This document shows positions 1-6,112 of a DNA stretch of 10,845 nt, piece after piece. Below the pieces are notes generated by a model. The model was not told the origin of the DNA. It did not search any database and saw nothing but the letters and a program-made list of their open reading frames with translations. The stretch comes from Phoronis ovalis. Taxonomy: Eukaryota > Phoronida > Phoronidae. The stretch spans positions 1 to 10,845 of the forward strand of contig JAOXYB010059257.1 in NCBI GenBank assembly GCA_028565635.1, in the 5' to 3' direction. The position numbers and the translations under genes are program-made. How positions within the stretch are numbered: the stretch's first letter is position 1; each line of letters opens with the position of its first letter.

Positions 1-309
1 TTAGTCTATTTCTGTCGAACCTGTCAATCACTGTTTGGGGGGTGGGAAGATTTTGAATTATTAGAAAAATTACTTTTGTTCAAAAAAAACATCAAAAATT
101 TTGGCTTTTCCCTTTAAAGGAGTGAATAAATTCTCTGTTTTGTAACACAGAAGCTAAGGAACTATCCCAATCTTACTGTTCAACTGATTTTCAATTTTCT
201 AGATGAATCCTTATGTTGGGTGTATGATGAATAGCATTTTCAAACATTCAATGCAAGCCTTCACAAGTGCATAATTACTTGTTTATCTTAGCATCTATTA
301 ACATTTTAG
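1..309 (+). other. intron upstream of the first visible NEK9-like exon (5' end outside window)
   Basis: This is non-coding AT-rich sequence ending in the 3' splice site tattaacattttag at 309. The exon that follows starts in the middle of a codon (phase 1), so at least one more coding exon lies to the left of the window or is hidden here. No second RCC1-like exon could be supported in this stretch. Confidence 0.6.
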
Positions 310-460
310 GCCGTTTAGGACTTGGAAATCATGAATCTCACTGCTGCCCAAAACTGGTACCTGTCCCAGAATCCTTTCGACCATCGTCTGTGTATTGTGG
401 TGTGGATTGCTCCATGGTCCTCACCTGTGAAAATAAATTATTTTGCTGTGGAAGTAACAG
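310..460 (+). CDS. NEK9-like gene, exon a (RCC1 blades)
   Basis: The exon begins with GC, completing a glycine codon split by a phase-1 intron, and reads GRLGLGNHESH at its start and LFCCGSN at its end. It finishes with AG of a split arginine codon (phase 2). The donor is cag|gtatct. GRLGLG followed by a P-x-x-V stretch and a V-x-CG-x-D turn is the usual RCC1 repeat order. Confidence 0.8.
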
Positions 461-2133
461 GTATCTAAAGCAATAAACTTTTTGCAGTTGTTTTTAATAT
501 AACATTGTCATCTAATACTTCTGTTTTGTAGATCTGTTATTCAACCAGGCAAAACTAGATTTCTCGTTCACATAACAGAGGTTAAACAGATTGCTGTTGT
601 GTTTTTCTAAAATTGATTTATACCTGCTGTTAAAAAATTTACTCATTGATTACATATATTTTACGCACAAGTTTTTAATTCTTTTAGTAATATGTGGATA
701 TTATCCTGTTTGCAAGTAACCATAATCATGTGGAAAACTTTAAATGTTCACTGGAGCTAGATTACAAGTAGTGTCTTATGGTTGAAAGCTAGACACCGGT
801 GGCAATGATATGGGCACTATATTGCTCTACTGAATTTTTATTTTTAGGTTTAATAAACTTGCACTAAATAACCCTAGCTCTGGATTATTTCTTGAAGAGG
901 TTCATTTACTATCCATGGTATCTGCACCTCCACTTGGACAGATGTCAATCAAAATGGTTGCCATGGGAATGTCACATGCAGCAGCAGTTACTGGTAAGTA
1001 CTGTCTGATGTGCATTTAAAACAACATGCTATAATTTATTAGTATTAGAACTTGCTGTTGTCTACACAGCTTGCTTAATTTAAGAATTTTAATAAATATT
1101 TGGTGTGCACGGTTTTGTGAAGATAGTCTGCATCTTAAATATTATTAAAATATTAGCAATCATTTGCACATTGTGTAGCTGTTCCATGGAAATGAGAAGT
1201 CAAAGCAAGAAATAGTTTATTGTCTCGCTGTGTTATTTAATTTTTAGATGATGGTCAGTTGTTTACATTTGGAAGAAATCAGTTTGGTCAGTTGGGATTT
1301 GTTATGCAAAAGAATGACACAGGACCTCAGAGGGTGTCATCTATTCAGAAAGTGTCTAGTATTGCGTGTGGTGATACATTTACTGTGGCATTGATAGAAG
1401 GTATTGTGTTTTCATAGCACTAGTAGATAATATATTTGATATTCAATTCTAAGTTTCAATAGAATTGATCATGTAAATAAATCATCATGCACACAAGCTG
1501 GCTGTTTGACAGCAGGCAGGCAACACTCCATGTCACATTGTCCTTGGCAATTGTACTATTCAAACCAAACTTGATCGTATTGATGCATCTTACACCATTC
1601 AACATTATCGCTGGCTGCATTTTTCTTTTTTATGTTCGCATGCTTGTTATGACAAAGCTAGTTAGTGAAACATTAATAATTACACTTTCAGGCCATCGAA
1701 TATATACATGGGGTAAAGCTGCAAGAGGTCGATTAGGCCGATCAGAAGAGAATGCGAACATACCACAGTTAGTAATGTTACCTGACCAGGAACCTTATTC
1801 TGTAGTTTCCCTGTCATGTTGTCATGGAAATACACTGTTAGCTACAAAACGTAAGTAAAGTAGTTATAGTTACAATTTTATATCTAGATACATTCATCTT
1901 ACTCAGTGTACATTTATTCTTACTGACATTATTGGTTATTAATTATTCTCCTAAGGAAACATACTTGCTGCAGGAATGCCCATTTAGAACCGTAACAACC
2001 ATGTAGAGTTCTGGTTGGTTGCTTTTTGTATAATTACTCAAAAAAAAATTTCTTTTTTGTGTCAGAATATAATTTCATATTGTAATGTTTTTTTTTATTT
2101 TCAGCCATTCCTAGAGCTAACAGCCCGGAGTAA
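310..2133 (+). CDS. NEK9-like protein, C-terminal RCC1 repeat region (partial; joined exons 310-460, 848-993, 1248-1400, 1692-1850, 2105-2133)
   Basis: The five exons join in frame to give 211 residues plus a TAA stop. Visible RCC1 blade motifs are GRLGLG (first exon), CGSNRFNKLALNN across exons 1-2, FGRNQFGQLGF (exon 3) and WGKAARGRLGR (exon 4). Each is followed by a typical hydrophobic strand with small residues, for example IACGDTFTVALIE and VVSLSCCHGNTLLATK. The NKLALN signature and the last blade resemble, from memory, the RCC1 region of NEK9 (Nercc1). NEK9 is a mitotic Ser/Thr kinase whose RCC1 domain autoinhibits the kinase and whose tail binds NEK6/7. The kinase domain must lie upstream. 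All introns are GT-AG, with phases 2, 1, 1 and 1. The protein ends nine residues after the last blade, whereas vertebrate NEK9 has a long coiled-coil tail. NEK8 lacks such a tail, so NEK8 or another RCC1 protein remains possible. Confidence 0.8.
532..610 (+). other. candidate alternative (poison or terminal) exon of the NEK9-like gene
   Basis: Inside intron 461-847 there is a strong 3' splice site: a branch-like tctaatac, a pyrimidine-rich stretch and ttttgtag ending at 531. Spliced to the donor at 461 it completes the arginine codon and reads SVIQPGKTRFLVHITEVK and on to VVFF, then TAA at 608-610. The conceptual product keeps a weak RCC1-like strand pattern (LVHITEVKQIAV). No strong in-phase donor is visible. 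It could instead be a decayed exon copy or a cryptic site. Confidence 0.3.
848..993 (+). CDS. NEK9-like gene, exon b (RCC1 blade)
   Basis: The acceptor tttttatttttag ends at 847 and the donor is ctg|gtaagt. The exon completes the split arginine codon, reads FNKLALNNPSSGLFLEEVHL at its start and MVAMGMSHAAAVT at its end, and leaves in phase 1. F-N-K-L-x-L-N directly after C-G-x-N is the most NEK9-like feature of the whole gene. Confidence 0.8.
1248..1400 (+). CDS. NEK9-like gene, exon c (RCC1 blade)
   Basis: This exon encodes a complete blade: DDGQLFTFGRNQFGQLGF, a loop, then VSSIACGDTFTVALIE. The acceptor is ttaatttttag and the donor is gaag|gtattg. It is 153 bp long, a multiple of three, with phase 1 at both ends, so it could be skipped without shifting the frame. 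Confidence 0.85.
1692..1850 (+). CDS. NEK9-like gene, exon d (last RCC1 blade)
   Basis: The acceptor is acactttcag and the donor is aaaac|gtaagt. The exon reads HRIYTWGKAARGRLGR, then a P-x-L-V loop, then VVSLSCCHGNTLLATK. It is 159 bp long and phase 1 at both ends. The preceding intron is open in this frame from 1487 to the exon, but exon c read into that intron meets a TAG at once, so the open stretch is not coding. Confidence 0.85.
2105..2133 (+). CDS. NEK9-like gene, terminal coding exon (short tail and stop)
   Basis: The strong acceptor ttttttttattttcag ends at 2104. The C left from exon d plus CC makes proline, and the frame reads PIPRANSPE then TAA at 2131-2133. This gives a 9-residue tail after the RCC1 domain. 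Another frame stays open to 2233 but needs phase-0 entry, which the visible donor at 1851 does not provide. Confidence 0.6.
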
Positions 2134-2520
2134 CAGCGAAGGTCATTCTTCTTTGTACTTCAACACTTTCAATTTAATGAAAATATGCAGAAATACTTTA
2201 ATGCAGGAAATTGAAATAGGATGTACATTATGACATGTTTTACTCAACAATAGGCCTACAACCGTGAACTTTGTGCAGTATATAATTGCTATTTGTTTTG
2301 AAAAACTTCAATGACTGCAGTTCTGTTTTTAAGCTCACTGTTATTAATTTGTAAGTGAAATAATTTATAAACGTTTTTAAGTGCAATAATTTGTGTAAAA
2401 TTAAAAGAACAATTATTTTTCAGTATACATTGATTTTCTGTTTTACTGGATATGTTGCAGGGCACAGAGGAAAGTAAAATCATTAAAACTGATGTCGAAT
2501 AAAGCATTCTGCACATTTAT
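2134..2520 (+). other. 3'UTR of the NEK9-like gene
   Basis: This AT-rich stretch follows the TAA stop and ends just past an AATAAA signal at 2498-2503. It contains no RCC1-like coding. The 75-codon ORF on the opposite strand here has a low-complexity, AT-driven composition and is not supported as a gene. Confidence 0.5.
2498..2503 (+). promoter_or_regulatory. polyadenylation signal AATAAA
   Basis: This canonical hexamer lies 365 bases after the stop codon. It is followed within 30 bases by a T-rich stretch (tttattttgtattat) that suits a cleavage-factor downstream element. It is the first clear AATAAA after the stop. Confidence 0.55.
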
Positions 2521-3382
2521 TTTGTATTATACTTATGCAGTATGCTAATTTAATCTAATACAACGAAAAGATAAATTCTAAAGTACCTCGAATACTACCA
2601 TGCATGCAGTGAAAATCGTATGCTATTTTTGAATTATTGTTTACCTGTGTATATATATAATACTAAACAGGATTAAAAATTTTGAAATATTCCATTTTTG
2701 AAGAACAGATTGTTTTGCAAATCACTGTCGCAGTTATAATTATTGTCCTTTGCTAATGAATAGCATTTGGAGTTGCAGCACATTGCGAGTACTGCTGGAT
2801 CACACTACTCATCTGAATATGATCATTATCTCTATACATTAGCTTAAAACACACATGATGATAATTTTATTTGTCTGTGAATACATCCAGCCAGGCATTC
2901 ATGATGCACACAAAGATCAAGTTACATTTTGGTACAAGCAATGCTGCCTAGTGAGGATACTTGACTTTCGTACTTATAATTTATACCCACGGGGGTTAAA
3001 ATATGAGCTGCAATCGGCTATAGAGAACTTGATATGAAACGGGTGAAACCTTGTAACTACCTCACATACTTTTATCGACTTCACAACTAAGTACTGCGCA
3101 TTAAATTGTTCATGCTTTTGTTTCCATGGTTTCTGTCTTTTAGTTAACGACATTGCATAATAATTTCGATTCACATTTCTTGAGCACTTGTTGTTTATAT
3201 AATTATGAAAAGGTGTAATAAATTTTCTCGACTGTACAACAAACAAATTGTCATAAATTGATTTTAATTATGCACATCACTGTATAGTGGATGGACGTAT
3301 AGGTTGTCATCAATGTATGTAGCCTCTTTGTCTTGTTGGATTATGCATGTTTATATTTGGTACAGGTAGAAACACATGTCAG
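2521..3382 (+). other. intergenic, no supported gene
   Basis: This is AT-rich DNA with two overlapping ORFs on opposite strands (2855-3037 + and 2974-3246 -). Neither has recognisable motifs or convincing splice or promoter context. Nothing else was recognised. Confidence 0.5.
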
Positions 3383-3803
3383 GTGCAATTTTGACATGGA
3401 TTACTTCCAACATGGCTGACTGGTGACCATTGTTTGTTTCCGAGAGAGCATGTTGTGCCATCAGTTTTCAAAAAGACAAAGCGTTGCATGGACGATTCGA
3501 AGATGCATGAATTCGTGAAGGCCATAGGTTGGTGGGCTGATTAGGCGTGACATTTTAGTATTACCTAAAACATGGGTCAAATGCCAATCCAAATCTTCGA
3601 CATTTTTCTTTGTGCATAACACTGTCTTCCAATAAGTGCTTTAGTTTCTTTCCAATCAGCTCCAAATGCAAGTTTGACCTGGATCACTTTCAAATTAGCT
3701 GACTAGTACGTACTTCATGGTATGGCTATACCCATCTATAGCCGTAGACGAAGCGTTGCCTGGATGATTCAAAAGTTGTTTTAAGAAGGTCATAGATGTT
3801 ATA
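3383..3803 (+). repeat. diverged direct repeat, two copies about 270-283 bp apart
   Basis: The block at 3383-3424 matches 3666-3707 at 33 of 42 positions, sharing the cores tttgac and gctgact. The block at 3475-3501 matches 3747-3773 at 23 of 27 positions, sharing agcgttgc and gattc. A third weaker match is gaaggccatag (from 3517) against gaaggtcatag (from 3785). The order is conserved and the offset shrinks from 283 to about 267, as expected of an old tandem duplication or two decayed copies of one mobile element. No open reading frame survives across either copy. Confidence 0.65.
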
Positions 3804-4120
3804 GAATAGGTAGTATTCACCATTTTTTGCAGCCATCAAGTTGGTTTTGTCTATACAGCACACCTATATGTATACAGTTTATATAAAGAGATTGTTGAGC
3901 TTCATAACTGGAATTTACAAAGAAGAAAATGCTGTACAATCATTTAAAAATATGATTGTGAAATATGGAATCCTATAAGAGAACTATATTACTGTCGCTG
4001 ATGAAAAAAATGTATTAACATTTTTCCATCTAAAACATAAAAAATTAAAACGAATTTAATTACAGTATTCTCTAGTATATTATAAATCACCTAACCTTCT
4101 GCACTTATCATCATTGTCTT

Positions 4121-4135
4121 CCAGCAGATGGCACT
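4121..4135 (+). promoter_or_regulatory. CTCF-like binding motif (full consensus match)
   Basis: CCAGCAGATGGCACT fits every position of the CTCF core consensus CCASYAGRKGGCRSY. CTCF is a bilaterian zinc-finger insulator protein. The site lies between the 3' end of the NEK9-like gene and the putative start at 4508. The match is seen directly; binding is inference. Confidence 0.45.
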
Positions 4136-4162
4136 CGTTCCTCCTACCGTCACGATAGTGGA

Positions 4163-4177
4163 AGCGCTACCTGGTGG
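4163..4177 (-). promoter_or_regulatory. CTCF-like motif on the - strand (14 of 15)
   Basis: Read on the - strand this is CCACCAGGTAGCGCT. It matches the CTCF core at all positions except the tenth (A for G). It faces opposite to the motif at 4121. Confidence 0.3.
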
Positions 4178-4224
4178 GAGACATTGCACTTATCATATCT
4201 TGCACATTTTTCAACTAGTTTATA

Positions 4225-4236
4225 TAGATGGCGCTG
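4225..4236 (+). promoter_or_regulatory. CTCF-like motif, TAGATGGCGCTG
   Basis: The 3' part of the CTCF consensus (AGRKGGCRSY) is fully matched, while the 5' CCAS part is not. A core of AGATGGCGC is close to the form reported for insect CTCF. It is the third such match within 116 bp. Confidence 0.35.
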
Positions 4237-4504
4237 TAAAACTCAAACTATAGTTTAAACATTTGGGTTAGTCTCCCCTGAAGCTAATGTCTTGTACAAA
4301 ACAGAAGATAGTAGCGTTATTTTGATGTTCCGTTTAAATGCAGATGATTATCTTACGATTTCTTGCGAATTAGTGTTTTTTTAAATAAATTAAAATAGAT
4401 TACTAGCCTTTTAAATGTTTATGTGATGGGAAACATAAAAATTCAACTTAGAGTGTTTCTTTAAAATTTCAAGCGGCGAATTCTAATAGCAGTAGTTTGA
4501 TCAA

Positions 4505-4515
4505 AAAATGGCGGC
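4505..4515 (+). promoter_or_regulatory. YY1/TISU-type element at the start codon
   Basis: AAAATGGCGGC matches the YY1 consensus AANATGGCGGC and nearly matches the TISU element SAASATGGCGGC. TISU acts in both transcription and translation initiation at short 5' leaders. The ATG inside it begins the signal-peptide frame at 4508, which supports this start codon. Confidence 0.5.
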
Positions 4516-4586
4516 ATGGGTGCTTTGGGAATATTTCCTACTCATCCTACTGTGCATTTTAATTCATTGTAAAATACAATCTGTCG
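4508..4586 (+). CDS. first coding exon of an unidentified secreted or membrane protein (signal peptide)
   Basis: The ATG has A at -3 and G at +4. It opens a 26-codon frame beginning MAAWVLWEY, followed by the hydrophobic run FLLILLCILI and then HCKIQSV. This is a typical signal peptide or N-terminal membrane anchor, with a possible cleavage region around residues 20-26. The exon ends at a near-perfect donor, g|gtaagtgtg at 4587, in phase 1, the usual phase after a signal-peptide exon. The region upstream is TATA-poor, and three CTCF-like motifs lie 270-390 bp before it. Later exons are uncertain. Candidates are the acceptor at 5123, leading to VPNKACIICEH, and ccctttttcag ending at 10827, leading to DFIISE. 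The protein family cannot be recognised from this exon. Confidence 0.55.
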
Positions 4587-5160
4587 GTAAGTGTGTTTTA
4601 TCACCATTATAGCCAGTTTTTGCATATTTAAATTCTTTATGAGTCTAGTTTTAAGATGCTGATGCAGTTATTTGTCAGTTTTCGGGTATGCATTTTATGG
4701 TGGATTTTCTAGAGAATTGCATCTCGACTCGATGTGGTTTCGTTCCAGGTTTTTCTAGAGGTTCCCAGAGGTTAAGTGGATATTCAGTAAAATTAGAATA
4801 GATGTTTTTGTAGGTGCCCGCTTAATAAATGTGTTTTATGCAATTTAGGGGAAGAATAACTGAAAGTGCATCAGAATAATGGTCCGAGTCGAGTGCATGA
4901 CTAATATTGTATTTGTAATAGTTCAACTGTTTTTGATTCATCAATTATTGATTGATTTTTATGTAGGGAATTACTTTGTTCTAAGTGTATATATTATAAT
5001 GACAGTATAACCGAAACTTCTATTGTAAAATTAAAAAATCTGTTTTTTAATAGATTTAATTAAAGTTTTCAAAGTTCAGCACTGTGACAAACATGTTGAT
5101 AATTGCAAATATTTTTGTTGCAGTACCTAACAAAGCCTGTATAATCTGTGAACATGTAAT
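4587..5160 (+). other. intronic DNA downstream of the signal-peptide exon
   Basis: This AT-rich stretch has no long ORF. A reasonable acceptor, atatttttgttgcag, ends at 5123. In the phase set by the donor at 4587 it opens the frame VPNKACIICEH before reaching the transposon at 5161. Confidence 0.45.
5153..5160 (+). repeat. target site duplication, left copy (catgtaat)
   Basis: This 8-bp sequence is identical to 5689-5696 and directly abuts the left terminal inverted repeat at 5161. Confidence 0.85.
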
Positions 5161-5205
5161 CCCGGGGGGGGGGTCAATATGAAAGTGGGTACCCATGTTC
5201 CAACA
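5161..5205 (+). repeat. left terminal inverted repeat
   Basis: This 45-bp arm starts CCC followed by ten G and pairs with 5644-5688 with three mismatches. Two of these fall in the G run and one at ta-c/g-catg. Confidence 0.85.
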
Positions 5206-5221
5206 CGACTTTTCAAAAAAG

Positions 5222-5543
5222 CCCCTAACGAAGTGAAATGCACCCCTAAGGAAGTGATTTTTTATAAAAATACACCCCTAAGGAAGTGCTTTATTGAAAA
5301 AGTACACCCCTAAGGAAGTGGATCACGTGATACCTGAACCCTGACCTGACCACTCGCATGCCGTGTTTTAAAAGGTCATTCTCAAAATAGCATCAATTCA
5401 GCAAGTAACTTTCATATGACCAGGAATACATATTCTGGTAAACATATTAAGTTTTCTTGACTGTATTTGCACCCCTAATGAAGTGAAATTTTAATGATTA
5501 CCCTAACGAAGTGAAACTTCCAAACAACACCCCTTAGGAAGTG
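5222..5543 (+). repeat. seven directly oriented copies of cccctaaggaagtg inside the MITE
   Basis: Copies lie at 5222-5235, 5243-5256, 5275-5288, 5307-5320, 5472-5485, 5500-5513 and 5530-5543. They vary at the central ag/cg/tg and by single bases, and an eighth decayed copy is near 5562. Four sit 19-32 bp apart on the left and three on the right, around a unique centre. Subterminal repeats of this kind often bind the transposase. The GGAAGTG part also resembles an ETS factor site. Confidence 0.75.
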
Positions 5544-5643
5544 TCACACCTCCAAAAAACACCCCTTTTCGTGATTTTAGCCAAAAAACAGACCCTAAGC
5601 ACGCGCCGACGGTTCGAAAAACATACCCTTTCACGCGAAATTT

Positions 5644-5688
5644 TGTTGGAACATGCGTACCCACTTTCATATTGACCGCCCCCACGGG
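5644..5688 (-). repeat. right terminal inverted repeat
   Basis: This is the reverse complement of the left arm, differing at three positions. It ends in ccccacggg immediately before the second catgtaat. Confidence 0.85.
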
Positions 5689-5696
5689 CATGTAAT
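5689..5696 (+). repeat. target site duplication, right copy (catgtaat)
   Basis: This is identical to 5153-5160 and directly follows the right TIR. Confidence 0.85.
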
Positions 5697-5773
5697 AAAG
5701 ACTTAATAAGAGTCATTCTGGTAACCCATACCTTGTTTAAGAATTCTTGTAGTGTTGACTAATTTACGGTATT

Positions 5774-6112
5774 GCTTAGGGTGTGTTTGCAGTGGTCTTG
5801 TAAAGGGTGCTTGTATTGAAATGTAGTCTTGCAAAGTATCATTTTGAGGAGTCCCCCACAGGGTGCAATGCTCCCACTTAAGAATTGCAAATGCTCCTTG
5901 TTCCCGCTCTTAAGAGTGTTCGCTTTTTTGGAAGTAAAGAAAAAAAGGTTGCTGACAAAAAAGTTTTGCAAAGGGTACCAATTTCTACCTTGGTCTTGCT
6001 TAGGGTCTGTTTTTTGAACCTCCTAAACCACTTGTATAGAGGCTTTTTTTAGGCCATTAAGAGCATGATTACCCACATTTTACTTCAGTGCCCCCCCCCC
6101 CCCCCCCCCCGG
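5774..6112 (-). mobile_element. decayed element related to the neighbouring MITE, ending in a C20 tract
   Basis: A 19-bp stretch, gcttagggtctgttttttg (5998-6016), occurs in reverse complement within the MITE at 5582-5600. A second gcttaggg copy lies at 5774. The right end, acccacatttt...cagtg followed by C20 and GG at 6112, resembles the MITE terminus (G run, then tcaatatgaaagtgggta) when reverse-complemented, but only loosely. No left terminus or TSD is found. The segment also has internal near-repeats (ggtcttgtaaagggt, ggtcttgcttagggt). It is best read as a distant relative in opposite orientation. Confidence 0.4.
6091..6110 (+). repeat. C20 homopolymer
   Basis: Twenty consecutive C residues are followed by GG. 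Such a run is rare in this AT-rich window and probably marks the end of the related element. Its length is likely variable between individuals and error-prone in assembly. Confidence 0.9.

Larger units (their letters stand above)
5161..5688 (+). mobile_element. 528-bp MITE-like non-autonomous DNA transposon with 45-bp TIRs
   Basis: The terminal inverted repeats are 5161-5205 and 5644-5688, identical at 42 of 45 positions. They begin CCCG, a G-rich run, then tcaatatgaaagtgggta. A perfect 8-bp direct repeat (catgtaat) flanks the element, so both ends are defined. TSDs of 8 bp are known for hAT, P, Merlin and some other superfamilies, but the CCCG terminus does not let me choose. The inside lacks a transposase and carries seven copies of a ~14-bp motif, cccctaaggaagtg, all in one orientation. 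Near the centre is the palindrome atcacgtgat (5322-5331). ORFs on its - strand are by-products of the repeats. The high TIR identity suggests a fairly recent insertion. Confidence 0.85.

Noticed and set aside
203-235. Possible exon after ttttctag at 202 reading DESLCWVYDE
   Set aside because: It resembles an RCC1 strand, but no GT donor gives the phase-1 exit needed by the exon at 310, and the frame stops at once.
1487-1691. Open frame upstream of exon d, starting MHTSWLF
   Set aside because: It is intron sequence that happens to be open. Exon c read into the intron stops immediately, and a canonical acceptor precedes exon d.
2289-2516. 75-codon ORF on the - strand
   Set aside because: It lies within the 3'UTR of the NEK9-like gene, has AT-driven composition and has no motif.
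2855-3246. Overlapping + (2855-3037) and - (2974-3246) ORFs
   Set aside because: No domain, promoter or splice support. They overlap on opposite strands, as chance ORFs in AT-rich DNA often do.
5503-5716. Two - strand ORFs beginning near 5691 and 5716
   Set aside because: They are translations of the MITE's right terminal repeat and internal repeats, in two frames, with no transposase features.
5759-6017. ORFs on both strands, 70 and 62 codons
   Set aside because: They overlap in antisense within the decayed repeat segment and have no recognisable protein features.
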